NCBI GenBank assembly: GCA_964455185.1
Contig: CAYVUR010000006.1
Span: 1-30,149 of the forward strand
Length of the DNA stretch: 30,149 nucleotides
Direction: 5' to 3'
From: CAISTG01 sp964455185
GTDB taxonomy: Bacteria > Patescibacteriota > Patescibacteriia > 2-01-FULL-39-33
This document shows positions 15,200 to 23,093 of this stretch, one piece after another; position 1 is the first letter of the stretch, and each line of letters starts with the position of its first letter. A program made the translations under genes and the position numbers. The notes under the pieces were generated by a model. That model was not told where the DNA came from. It worked only from the letters and a program-made list of their open reading frames with translations, and ran no database searches.

Positions 15200-15592
15200 A
15201 TGAATAGAAAAGGTTTTACTTTAATTGAACTTTTAGTCGTTATTGCTATTATTGGTATTTTATCTTCCATTGCTGTTGTTTATTTAGGTGATGCTAGAAA
15301 TAAAGCCAACGATTCTAAAGTTAAAGCAAACATTAATGCAGCTTCTACTCAATTAGAATTAGATCGAGCTAATGGTAATGAAATTAATAGCGATATAGTT
15401 TCTACGACAATCGCTAAATTAGGTGAACATCCCTGTGGTGGTTCTTGGAGTGTCTCTAACGATGAAACTTTTGATAATGTTGCTTTTTATAGTATTCTTT
15501 GTGTAGATAAAACAAAATATTTTTGTGCCGATTCACAGGGCTTCCGTGGAGAAGTTAGTAGTGGTACTCCAAGCCTTGGAAAATGTCAATAG
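15200..15592 (+). CDS. pilA: Type IV pilin, probable major subunit
   Basis: 130 aa. The prepilin leader MNRKG is followed by FTLIELLVVIAIIGIL, giving the cleavage site Gly5/Phe6 and Glu at position +5 of the mature protein. The hydrophobic alpha1 helix, helix continuation with NKANDSKVKANINAAS, and a small C-terminal globular domain with four cysteines (PCGG, LCVDK, FCADS and the final GKCQ) follow. The short size is typical of CPR and Gram-positive pilins. It alone is enclosed by its own promoter and a strong terminator, which fits the need for much more pilin than machinery and supports its being the major subunit. No Shine-Dalgarno motif is seen. Confidence 0.9.
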   Translation: MNRKGFTLIELLVVIAIIGILSSIAVVYLGDARNKANDSKVKANINAASTQLELDRANGNEINSDIVSTTIAKLGEHPCGGSWSVSNDETFDNVAFYSILCVDKTKYFCADSQGFRGEVSSGTPSLGKCQ

Positions 15593-15608
15593 TTTTTTGT
15601 TTATAAAA

Positions 15609-15650
15609 ATATAAAAATCCTGTAAAAAGCAGGATTTTTATATTTTATTA
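15609..15650 (+). terminator. Strong intrinsic terminator after the pilin
   Basis: Perfect 14-bp stem (15609-15622 with 15630-15643) centred on AATCCTG...CAGGATT with a 7-base loop TAAAAAG. The stem itself ends in T-rich sequence, followed by further Ts. It lies 17 bases after the pilin stop. Confidence 0.85.
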
Positions 15651-15657
15651 ATTTTTA

Positions 15658-15666
15658 TGTTATAAT
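15658..15666 (+). promoter_or_regulatory. Extended -10 promoter for the pilD/minor pilin operon
   Basis: TGTTATAAT with perfect TATAAT at 15661-15666 just after the pilin terminator. No good -35 is visible. A start near 15673 leaves only about 15 bases before the ATG at 15688. Confidence 0.55.
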
Positions 15667-15687
15667 TAATACAGTATTATTATTTTT

Positions 15688-16095
15688 ATGGAACAGAGAA
15701 CTCGTTTTAAAATAATGGTTTATTTTATTTTGTTTATTATTGCTTTATTTTTATTGTTTTTTGGAATATGGTACATTTCTGGTTTAGGTCGTGATTTTCA
15801 AAGAGTTGGAGACCTTAAACAAATTCAAATTGCTATGTCTCACTATTATTCTCAATATGGAACTTATCTAATTCCCGGTTGTGAATCAGGCACAAGAGTA
15901 AACGAATGTTTTGCAAAACAAAATAATATTTTGCGATCATTTAAAATTTTAGATCCGTTAGCTTCTGGTTATTATAATTACGTTATTGGTAGTTTAGGTG
16001 ACAATTTTTATGAGATTAATTTTGCTTTGGAGTTAGGAGTAGGCGGTTTACCAGCTGGAAGATATGTATTAACTAAAGAAGGCGTAAGACGTTAA
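15688..16095 (+). CDS. Pilin-like signal-anchor protein without prepilin cleavage site
   Basis: 135 aa, no named family. An N-terminal helix (about 10-30) anchors it. It is followed by GRDFQRVGDLKQIQIAMSHY (about 34-53) and YGTYL, closely resembling the alpha1-C helix and 'RDAxRxxDLxxIQxALexY' segment of CPR pilins, and then a small domain with two cysteines (GCESG, ECFAK). However, no Gly-Phe/Glu+5 prepilin signature precedes the helix: the start reads MEQRTRFKIMVYF. It is therefore probably an uncleaved pilin-fold membrane protein rather than a fibre subunit. It heads the operon containing prepilin peptidase and minor pilins, with its own promoter. A part in pilin handling or platform assembly is inference. 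Confidence 0.75.
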   Translation: MEQRTRFKIMVYFILFIIALFLLFFGIWYISGLGRDFQRVGDLKQIQIAMSHYYSQYGTYLIPGCESGTRVNECFAKQNNILRSFKILDPLASGYYNYVIGSLGDNFYEINFALELGVGGLPAGRYVLTKEGVRR

Positions 16096-16100
16096 ATTAT

Positions 16101-16871
16101 ATGATTTTAATTTGGTTTTTTATTTTAGGTTTAGTAGTTGGTAGTTTTGTTAATGTATTAGTTTTTCGTTTACATTTAAAAGAATCAATAATTAAAGGTA
16201 GATCAAAATGTCCTTCTTGTGGCCATCAATTAGCAGTTAAAGATTTAATTCCTGTTATTTCTTTTATATTATTGAAAGGCAGATGCCGTTATTGTAATAA
16301 TTTAATATCATGGCAATATCCATTAGTAGAGTTGGGGGTTGCTATTTTATTTACTATAACAGGTTTTTATCATTTCAAATCTATTTTTTTTTCGGAAATT
16401 AATTTTTTTCTTTTAGTCAGAGATCTTTTAGCTGTATCAATGCTTGTAGCTATATTTATTTATGATTTACGTTTTATGGAAATACCTGATGAAATTAGTC
16501 TACCAACTATAATAATTTGTTTTTTATTAGGAATTTTTGGAGGATTGGATTGGCAGATAATGTTGACTTCTTCGTTTATAGGTTTAAGTTTTTTTTTAAT
16601 GCAATATTTAATTTCTAATGGCAAATGGATTGGTGGAGGCGATTTACGATTAGGTTTTTTAATGGGAGTTTTGCTGAATTGGACGTCTCTTATTTTTGCT
16701 ATATTTTTATCTTATATTATAGGTTCAATATTTGCTTTATGGCTTTTAATTATTAAAAAAGTTGGATTAAAAACTCCAGTGCCCTTTGGTGTGTTTTTAG
16801 TTCCAGCAACGATTTTTTCTATGTTTTTTGGGCAACAAATAGTTGATTGGTATTTTAATTTATTAAAATGA
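16101..16871 (+). CDS. pilD: Prepilin peptidase / N-methyltransferase PilD
   Basis: 256 aa polytopic membrane aspartic protease that removes prepilin leaders after Gly and methylates the new N-terminus. The N-terminal domain has GSFVNVLVFRL and a four-cysteine zinc site (C37/C40 in CPSC and C62/C65 in CRYC). The catalytic aspartates are D122 in IYDLRFMEIPDE and D181 in GGGDLRLG. Membrane helices fill the rest. All key residues are present. It is the only gene here ending in TGA, and that stop overlaps the next start (ATGA), implying coupling to the first minor pilin. Confidence 0.96.
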   Translation: MILIWFFILGLVVGSFVNVLVFRLHLKESIIKGRSKCPSCGHQLAVKDLIPVISFILLKGRCRYCNNLISWQYPLVELGVAILFTITGFYHFKSIFFSEINFFLLVRDLLAVSMLVAIFIYDLRFMEIPDEISLPTIIICFLLGIFGGLDWQIMLTSSFIGLSFFLMQYLISNGKWIGGGDLRLGFLMGVLLNWTSLIFAIFLSYIIGSIFALWLLIIKKVGLKTPVPFGVFLVPATIFSMFFGQQIVDWYFNLLK

Positions 16872-17386
16872 AAAAATATCTTAATAATCAAGGATTTACT
16901 TTAATGGAATTATTAATCGCAATATCTATTTTTAGTTTGTTGATAACTTTTGTGGTAGTTAATTATGTTTCTAATGAAGAATCAAGATTATTAAAATTAG
17001 AAGCATCTAAAATTTTAGATGGTTTACAAAAAACAGAAAATATGTCAATCACAGGACAAATTTTTGATTCTTTTGTTCCTTCTGTTTATGAATTTCATTT
17101 ATCAAATTGTTCAGATAACTGTTATTATGTTTTAAGTGTTAAAGATGCTTTAGGTAATTCTAAAGAATTAGAAAATCAGAAGTTAAATAGAATCGGAATA
17201 AATATTTTAGGTGGTAATGATGTTTTATTTCGTTTTTTACCGCCTCGGGGGCGTTTAGAAATTATAGTTAATGAAATTATTAAACCTTCAATTAAAATAG
17301 ATTTAGGTAATAATGAAAATTTTTATTGTTTAGAAGCAAGTTCTATATCTGGTCGAATTAGTTTAAAAGATGGTTTTTGTCAATAA
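16868..17386 (+). CDS. Minor pilin, FimT/GspH-like
   Basis: 172 aa. The leader MKKYLNNQG is followed by FTLMELLIAISIFSLL, with the cleavage site Gly9/Phe10 and Glu+5. The C-terminal part has beta-strand character with cysteines in SNCSDNCYY and near the end. It is the first of four consecutive prepilin-like genes. The order matches the H-I-J-K minor pseudopilin or FimT-PilV-PilW-PilX sets of other systems, so FimT/GspH is the likely equivalent. The start overlaps the pilD stop by four bases. Confidence 0.85.
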   Translation: MKKYLNNQGFTLMELLIAISIFSLLITFVVVNYVSNEESRLLKLEASKILDGLQKTENMSITGQIFDSFVPSVYEFHLSNCSDNCYYVLSVKDALGNSKELENQKLNRIGINILGGNDVLFRFLPPRGRLEIIVNEIIKPSIKIDLGNNENFYCLEASSISGRISLKDGFCQ

Positions 17387-17390
17387 TTTT

Positions 17391-18002
17391 ATGTTAAAAA
17401 ATATAATTAAAAACAAATTAGGACAAAGTTTGATTGAATTGATTGTGGCTGTTTTTATAATTGAAATTGGACTTCTAAGTGTTTGGTCTTTATTCCTTAG
17501 TAATTTTAATGCTGAACATGAAGCAGAATTGAGAATTGTAGGAGCCAATCTTTCAAGAGAAGGTATTGAATTAGTAAAAAATATTAGAGATTCTAATTGG
17601 TTGCGCGCTGATTATGGATATATTAATGAAAAAGGTGAAATTTGGCCTTGGGATGAAGGACTTGCGCCCGGCGTTTATTCAATTAGTTATGATAATCTAA
17701 AGTTAGATGACTTAACTGACTATGATAATAGTCAGCTTTATATTGATTCACAAGGATTTTATACTAATTCCTCAATTGGTACTAAAATTTCTCCTTATAA
17801 AAGAATTGTAGAATTAAAATCTGTTTGCTGTTCTGATACTAATGGAGATTTAATTTGTGATGATACTAATTATCAAATTAAAGAATCTGGTGAAATATGT
17901 TCGTTACGTATTGGTATCGATGTCATAGTTACAACTACATGGTTTAATAATGGATTAAAACGTAGTTCAGTTGTAGAAGATATAATTTATAATTGGCGTT
18001 AG
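17391..18002 (+). CDS. Minor pilin, PilV/GspI-like
   Basis: 203 aa from the chosen ATG at 17391, 4 bases after the preceding stop. An upstream in-frame ATG at 17370 would overlap the previous gene and lengthen the leader, so it is less likely. Leader MLKNIIKNKLG, then QSLIELIVAVFIIEIGLL: the +1 residue is Gln rather than Phe, but Glu+5 is kept. GLLSVWSLF, then NLSREGIELVKNIRDSNW (about 50-70), is typical of PilV-like minor pilins. Four or more cysteines occur in the C-terminal domain (VCCSD, ICDD, ICSL). It is the second gene of the minor pilin set. Confidence 0.82.
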   Translation: MLKNIIKNKLGQSLIELIVAVFIIEIGLLSVWSLFLSNFNAEHEAELRIVGANLSREGIELVKNIRDSNWLRADYGYINEKGEIWPWDEGLAPGVYSISYDNLKLDDLTDYDNSQLYIDSQGFYTNSSIGTKISPYKRIVELKSVCCSDTNGDLICDDTNYQIKESGEICSLRIGIDVIVTTTWFNNGLKRSSVVEDIIYNWR

Positions 18003-18013
18003 TTATTTTATTT

Positions 18014-18565
18014 ATGAAAAAAAATAATTTACAAGGCTTTACCTTAGTTGAAATGTTAATTACAGTTGGAGTATTTGCTATAGTTTCTGTCGTTACTTCT
18101 TCAATTTTTATTAATGTTAATAATTTACAACAGCAAACTGGAAATTTACAAAGATTGCAAAATGAAGGTAGATATCTTTTAGAAAAAATAGCTAAAGAAA
18201 TTCGTAGCCGAGAATTAGATTATGGTTTAATTGGCTTTCCTAATGGTGGATTAACTGATAAACTTGATTTTAAAGTTGATGAATTAGGCGATTTAATGTC
18301 TATTAGATTTGATAATCAAAATAAAATAATTTTAATTTCAATAAATGGAAGTGAAGAAAAATTAAATTCTGACCAAGTAGAAATAAAAGATTTAAAATTT
18401 AAAGTTTATCCTTCAACTAATCCTTTTAATTATGCTACAACATCTTCAGAGGTGATGCAGCCAAGAGTTACTATATATTTAAAATTAAGTAATAAAGGGG
18501 TATCGGAAAAATATCTAAAAAATCTTAATTTGCAAACAACAATTTCTAGTAAAATTTATAAATAA
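18014..18565 (+). CDS. Minor pilin, PilW/GspJ-like
   Basis: 183 aa from the ATG at 18014, which gives a normal leader MKKNNLQG before FTLVEMLITVGVFAIV (Gly8/Phe9 cleavage, Glu+5). A TTG at 17993 is in frame but overlaps the previous gene. The segment NLQRLQNEGRYLLEKIAKEI (about 45-65) is characteristic of the PilW/GspJ group, followed by a beta-rich domain. The stop is immediately followed by the start of the PilX-like gene. Confidence 0.83.
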   Translation: MKKNNLQGFTLVEMLITVGVFAIVSVVTSSIFINVNNLQQQTGNLQRLQNEGRYLLEKIAKEIRSRELDYGLIGFPNGGLTDKLDFKVDELGDLMSIRFDNQNKIILISINGSEEKLNSDQVEIKDLKFKVYPSTNPFNYATTSSEVMQPRVTIYLKLSNKGVSEKYLKNLNLQTTISSKIYK

Positions 18566-19477
18566 ATGAAATTCATTAAAAATAAAAAAGGAGTTATACT
18601 TGTTTTTACTATGATATTAATGGCAGTTTTACTTTCGGTGGCTGTAGGTTTTTCTTTTTTTATAATTTCTGATATTAATCAAGCTAAAGCAATTGATGAT
18701 TCAATCATTGCTTATTATTCAGCCGATTCAGGAATGGAGCGCTCTCTTTATTCTATTATTAAAAAAAGAGCTTTTGAATCAATAGAAGAATTAAAAAATG
18801 ATAATAATCTTTATAGTACAGGAAGGCCTTTATTAGCATCAAAAGCCGATTGGAGTATTGCTAGCTCTACTGATTATGAAAAGATATTTTTTAGACAAAG
18901 ACTCTATAATGGACAGAGTGCTAAATTTTATGTGCTTGGCAGAAATAATGCCGAAGGTAAACCTAAAAGTCTTCTTGTTAATTGGAAAAAGGGACCAGAA
19001 TCAATAGTAAATTTACAAATTTCAATGACTCAATTGTCGCCCCAAAATAAAGATATAGGCACAGAAGAAAATGTTTTGATTTATTATACAGATACTAATG
19101 AAGTAGAGATCAGCGACTCTTTAAATAATGGTAAGGGTTCAACTTGTTATAATTTTAAAGATGCGCTTTTGCCAAATAATAATAATCCATTTTTTGATTA
19201 TATAGTTGAATTAAAAGCTTTGGGTGGCAATTATTATGATTATATTGATCAAATTTCAGTAACTGTTTATGATCAGGATTGTAATTCATATTTTAACGAT
19301 AAACAAAACTATTTAGATTCATTAAATCCTAAAGGAATTTCTAATTTAACCATTAAAGCAGAAGGTTTTTTTGGAAAATCTAAACAACTAATTATTGCTA
19401 ATTTACCTCCACGCAATCTTGCTTCAGGTTTATTTAGTTTTGTAATTTTCTCTGAACAAGATATTACTAAAGAATAA
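18566..19477 (+). CDS. PilX/GspK-like minor pilin, probable tip component
   Basis: 303 aa, the largest of the set. Basic leader MKFIKNKKG, then VILVFTMILMAVLLSVAVGF: a helix of PilX_N type lacking Glu+5, as is usual for GspK and PilX. YYSADSGMERSLYSI (about 49-63) is the conserved PilX stretch, equivalent to 'AxAGxExA'. A long domain follows with NGQSAKFYVLGRN and SVTVYDQDCNSYF. In T2SS the I-J-K complex caps the fibre and K lacks Glu+5, so this protein probably sits at the pilus tip (family knowledge). It directly abuts the preceding gene, and ligA follows after 5 bases. Confidence 0.75.
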   Translation: MKFIKNKKGVILVFTMILMAVLLSVAVGFSFFIISDINQAKAIDDSIIAYYSADSGMERSLYSIIKKRAFESIEELKNDNNLYSTGRPLLASKADWSIASSTDYEKIFFRQRLYNGQSAKFYVLGRNNAEGKPKSLLVNWKKGPESIVNLQISMTQLSPQNKDIGTEENVLIYYTDTNEVEISDSLNNGKGSTCYNFKDALLPNNNNPFFDYIVELKALGGNYYDYIDQISVTVYDQDCNSYFNDKQNYLDSLNPKGISNLTIKAEGFFGKSKQLIIANLPPRNLASGLFSFVIFSEQDITKE

Positions 19478-19482
19478 TTAAT

Positions 19483-21489
19483 ATGCTAGTAATAAATAAA
19501 GAAGAAGCAAAAAAAAGAATTATTCAATTAAAGAAACAACTTAAAGAAATAGATTATGCTTATTATGTTTTAGATAAGCCAATTGTTAGTGATGCTGTAC
19601 GTGATAGTTTGAAAGATGAATTAGAAAAATTAGAAAATAAATTTCCTGAATTTATTACTCCAGATTCTCCTACACAAAGAATTGGTGGTAAGGCTGTGGG
19701 AAAATTTGAGAAATATAGACATAAAATTCAAAAATGGTCTTTTGATGACCTTTTTTCTTTTGATGAAGTGAAAGAATTTGATTTTAGAATTAAACGTTTT
19801 TTAAATTTTTTAGAAACTTCTAATTTAGAATATTTATGTGAACTTAAAATTGATGGATTAAATGTTTCTTTTATTTATGAAGCTGGTTTATTATCAAAAG
19901 CTGTAACTCGAGGTGATGGTTTAGTTGGAGAAGTGGTTACTCATAACGCACGTACTATTGGTTCAGTTCCTTTAAAACTAGAACAAGAAATAGATATTGA
20001 AGTGGGCGGTGAAGTTTATATGCCTAAAAAATCATTGGAAAAATTAAATCAAGAACAAAAGAAAAAGAGTGAGGCATTATTTGCTAATCCGCGTAATGCG
20101 GCGGCTGGGACTATGCGTCAACTTGATCCTCAAATTGCTGCTGCTAGAGATTTAGATGTTTTTATGTGGTCAATTTATGAACCTCTTAAATATGGATTAA
20201 AAACTCAATGGGAAATTATGAAACAGATGGAAAAATTGGGTTTTAAAGTTAATCCTCATTATAAAAAAGTTGCGAAAATTGAAGAAGTTGCAGAATACTT
20301 TGATTATTGGTATAAAAATCGCAATAAATTGCCTTATGAGATTGATGGTATTGTTATTAAAGTTAATGATTTATATTTACAAGAAAAATTAGGACGTACT
20401 GCTAAACATGTTCGTTGGGCTGCTGCTTATAAATTTCCAGCAGAGCAAGCAACTACTATTGTAGAAGATATTGAAGTTCAAGTAGGAAGAACAGGAGTAT
20501 TAACACCAGTAGCTCATTTGCGGCCAGTAGCTTTAGCCGGGTCTATTGTTAAACGTGCTACTTTACATAATCAAGATGAAATTGAACGCTTGGATGTAAG
20601 AATTGGTGATACTGTTATTTTACAAAAAGCTGGTGATATTATTCCTGATATTGTTCAAGTTCTTCCTAAATTGCGTACTGGAAAAGAAAAAAAATTTTTT
20701 ATGCCTAAGCAATGTCCTGTTTGTGGTTCTTTGGTTAAACAAAAACTAGGAGAAGTAGCATATTATTGTAATAATAAAAATTGTTATGCTCAACAATTAG
20801 AAAAATTAAATCATTTTGTTAGTAAAGCGGCTTTTGATATTGATGGACTTGGGCCTAAAATTATTGAACAATTACAAAAAGCTGATTTAATTAAAACTCC
20901 AGCAGATTTATTTCTTTTAACAGAAGATGATTTAAAACCTTTGGAAAGATTTGCTGAAAAATCTGCACAAAAATTAATTCAATCTATTAATCAAAGAAAA
21001 AAAATAACTTTATCTAGATTTATTTATGCTTTAGGAATTCGACATGTTGGTGAGGAAACAGCGATTACTTTAGCAAAAAAATTTGGTAGTTTAAAAAAGC
21101 TTCAAGCAGCAAGTTTAGAAGAATTACAAGAAATTAAAGATATTGGTTTAAAAGTAGCAGAAAGTATCAAAAGTTGGTTTGCTGATAAAAATAATCAAGA
21201 ATTAATAGCAAAATTATTAGCTAATGGAGTTAAAATAATTAATCCTCTAAAGAGAAATTTTGAAAAGTTAAATGGACTCACTTTTGTTTTAACTGGAGAA
21301 TTAGAAAATTTTTCTCGCGATGAGGCAAAAGCTAAAATTAGAGAATTGGGTGGAGATGTTTCTTCTTCAGTTAGTAAAAAAACTGATTATGTCGTAGTTG
21401 GAGAAAATCCTGGTTCAAAATATGATAAAGCTAAGAATCTTGGAATAAAAATTATTAGCGAAAAAGAATTTATTGAATTGATTAATTAA
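19483..21489 (+). CDS. ligA: NAD-dependent DNA ligase LigA
   Basis: 668 aa, full length (E. coli 671). It seals nicks in DNA using NAD+. Order: Ia/adenylation domain with the active-site KIDG motif (Lys122 in ELKIDGLNVSF), TRGDG, NPRNAAAGTMRQLD, EIDGIVIKVND, the OB fold with GRTGVLTPVA and GDIIPDI, a four-cysteine zinc finger (C411, C414, C429, C434), helix-hairpin-helix repeats (about 440-590) and a C-terminal BRCT domain (about 592-668, with FVLTGEL and GSKYDKAKNLG). All expected motifs are present. It starts 5 bases after the last minor pilin, so it appears to share the pilus transcript, and a terminator follows. Confidence 0.98.
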   Translation: MLVINKEEAKKRIIQLKKQLKEIDYAYYVLDKPIVSDAVRDSLKDELEKLENKFPEFITPDSPTQRIGGKAVGKFEKYRHKIQKWSFDDLFSFDEVKEFDFRIKRFLNFLETSNLEYLCELKIDGLNVSFIYEAGLLSKAVTRGDGLVGEVVTHNARTIGSVPLKLEQEIDIEVGGEVYMPKKSLEKLNQEQKKKSEALFANPRNAAAGTMRQLDPQIAAARDLDVFMWSIYEPLKYGLKTQWEIMKQMEKLGFKVNPHYKKVAKIEEVAEYFDYWYKNRNKLPYEIDGIVIKVNDLYLQEKLGRTAKHVRWAAAYKFPAEQATTIVEDIEVQVGRTGVLTPVAHLRPVALAGSIVKRATLHNQDEIERLDVRIGDTVILQKAGDIIPDIVQVLPKLRTGKEKKFFMPKQCPVCGSLVKQKLGEVAYYCNNKNCYAQQLEKLNHFVSKAAFDIDGLGPKIIEQLQKADLIKTPADLFLLTEDDLKPLERFAEKSAQKLIQSINQRKKITLSRFIYALGIRHVGEETAITLAKKFGSLKKLQAASLEELQEIKDIGLKVAESIKSWFADKNNQELIAKLLANGVKIINPLKRNFEKLNGLTFVLTGELENFSRDEAKAKIRELGGDVSSSVSKKTDYVVVGENPGSKYDKAKNLGIKIISEKEFIELIN

Positions 21490-21512
21490 AATTAAAAAAA
21501 TTATTTATTAAG

Positions 21513-21533
21513 TCTCTCTATGAGAGATTTTTT
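21513..21533 (+). terminator. Intrinsic terminator after ligA
   Basis: Stem TCTCTC (21513-21518) / GAGAGA (21522-21527) with loop TAT, directly followed by six T residues (21528-21533). It lies 23 bases after the ligA stop and separates the pilus/ligase block from the glycosyltransferase block. Confidence 0.8.
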
Positions 21534-21546
21534 ATTATTTTTTAAT

Positions 21547-21575
21547 TTGATTTTTAATAGTTTTTATGTTATGAT
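21547..21575 (+). promoter_or_regulatory. Promoter of the glycosyltransferase operon
   Basis: TTGATT (21547-21552), 17-base spacer, then TATGAT (21570-21575) with an extended TG at 21567-21568. The expected start near 21582 is only about 6 bases before the ATG at 21588, so the mRNA would be nearly leaderless. Confidence 0.65.
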
Positions 21576-21587
21576 ATAAAAAATTAT

Positions 21588-23084
21588 ATGAAAAAAATTG
21601 ATTCTCATCGTTTAGCTGAACTTTTTCCAGCATTAATGGTTTGGATTACTTTTTTAATAGCTTTATCGCTTTCTTTTTTTAGACCTATTTGGGCTGTATA
21701 TTTTATTATAGTTTTTTCTGTTTATTGGATTGTTCGTTTATTTTACATGATGATTTGGCTTTTTATTTCTTGGTTTAGATTTCGTAAAGAAATAAAAATT
21801 AATTGGTTTGAAAAACTTAAAGATTTACCTAAAAATTATTTAGATTATTATCATGTTATTACTTTACCAACTTATAAAGAACCTTATGAAGTAGTAGAAA
21901 GAACATTTGAAGAGTTAATTAAATGTGAATATCCAGCTAATAAAATGATTGTTGTTTTAGGTGGAGAAGAAGGTGATAAAGATAATTTTTTACAAATCGC
22001 TGAAAAAATTCGAGAGAAATATGCCTTTAATTTTTTTCATTTCATGGCTACTGTTCATCCACGTCGATCTGATGAATTGCCCGGTAAGGGTAGTAATGTT
22101 CATTATATGGAAGAACGACTTAAAGAATTTATTGATGAAAAGCAATTACCTTATGAGAATATTATAGTTTCTTGTTTTGATATTGAAACTTTACCACATC
22201 CTCAATATTTTGCTTATTTAACTTATAAATATTTAACTCATCCTAATCCTACTCATGCTAGTTACCAGCCATTAGTTTTGTATAATAATAATGTTTGGGA
22301 ATCTAATCCAATTATTCGTGTAGTTGCTTCTGCTACTACTTTTTGGTTATTGACTGATATGTCACGTCCAGAAAGATTATTAACTTTTTCTTCTCATTCT
22401 ATGCCTTGGAAAATGATTGTGGATGTTGGTGGCCATGATAAAACTATAGTTTCTGAAGATTCTCGTATTTGTTTACAAGCTATAGTTAAATATGATGGTG
22501 ATTATGAAGTGGTTCCGATGTTTACTACTGTATCAATGGATACTGTTTATATTGGTAAATTATGGCAATCACTTAAAAATCAATATAAACAAATGCGTCG
22601 TTGGGCTTGGGGCGTAGAACATACTCCTTGGATGTGGGATAATTTTTTTGGTAAAAATGCCAATAAACGTATACCTTTAACTAAAAGATTACGTTATTTT
22701 TGGATACAATTCGAAGGGATGTATTCTTGGGCAACTGCTCCAATTTTAATTTTGGTGATTGGCCGTTTGCCATTATTTTTGTCTTCTCCAACTGATAAAG
22801 CAACAGCTTTTATTCAAAATGCTCCAATTACTTTAGAAAATTTGATGGGCGTTGGTATGATTGGCTTAATTTTAAATGCTATTTTGTATACTTTTATTTT
22901 ACCAGAACGTCCTAAAAATAAATCTTTAGCTCATTGGCCAATTATGATAATTCAATGGTTTTTGTTTCCTGCAACTATGGTTGTTTTTGGTTCAATTCCT
23001 GCAGTAGAAGCTCAAACTAGATTATTTTTATCAGGAAAATTTCGTTTAGGTTTTTGGGTAACAGAAAAAAAATTGACTAAATAA
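21588..23084 (+). CDS. Membrane-bound family 2 glycosyltransferase
   Basis: 498 aa. Two N-terminal membrane helices (about 13-60) precede a cytoplasmic GT-A catalytic domain. The domain has LPTYKEPYEVVERTFEEL (about 93-110), the metal-site region FDIET (D198-E200), SEDSRI (E290/D291, catalytic base region) and QMRRW (335-339), the Q..RW motif of processive synthases. Several C-terminal membrane helices follow (about 370-395, 410-435, 450-475). It resembles cellulose/hyaluronan-synthase-like or glucosyltransferase membrane proteins; the sugar and acceptor cannot be told. It is the first gene of the surface-glycan block, behind its own promoter. Confidence 0.85.
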   Translation: MKKIDSHRLAELFPALMVWITFLIALSLSFFRPIWAVYFIIVFSVYWIVRLFYMMIWLFISWFRFRKEIKINWFEKLKDLPKNYLDYYHVITLPTYKEPYEVVERTFEELIKCEYPANKMIVVLGGEEGDKDNFLQIAEKIREKYAFNFFHFMATVHPRRSDELPGKGSNVHYMEERLKEFIDEKQLPYENIIVSCFDIETLPHPQYFAYLTYKYLTHPNPTHASYQPLVLYNNNVWESNPIIRVVASATTFWLLTDMSRPERLLTFSSHSMPWKMIVDVGGHDKTIVSEDSRICLQAIVKYDGDYEVVPMFTTVSMDTVYIGKLWQSLKNQYKQMRRWAWGVEHTPWMWDNFFGKNANKRIPLTKRLRYFWIQFEGMYSWATAPILILVIGRLPLFLSSPTDKATAFIQNAPITLENLMGVGMIGLILNAILYTFILPERPKNKSLAHWPIMIIQWFLFPATMVVFGSIPAVEAQTRLFLSGKFRLGFWVTEKKLTK

Positions 23085-23093
23085 AAATGTAGA

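Noticed and set aside
17370..17391. Upstream start for the PilV-like gene at 17370 and TTG start at 17993 for the PilW-like gene
   Set aside because: Both overlap the preceding gene and give overlong leaders; the ATGs at 17391 and 18014 give standard prepilin leaders.
21961..22167. 68-codon alternative frame within the membrane glycosyltransferase
   Set aside because: Shadow of the conserved GT2 frame with no independent signal.
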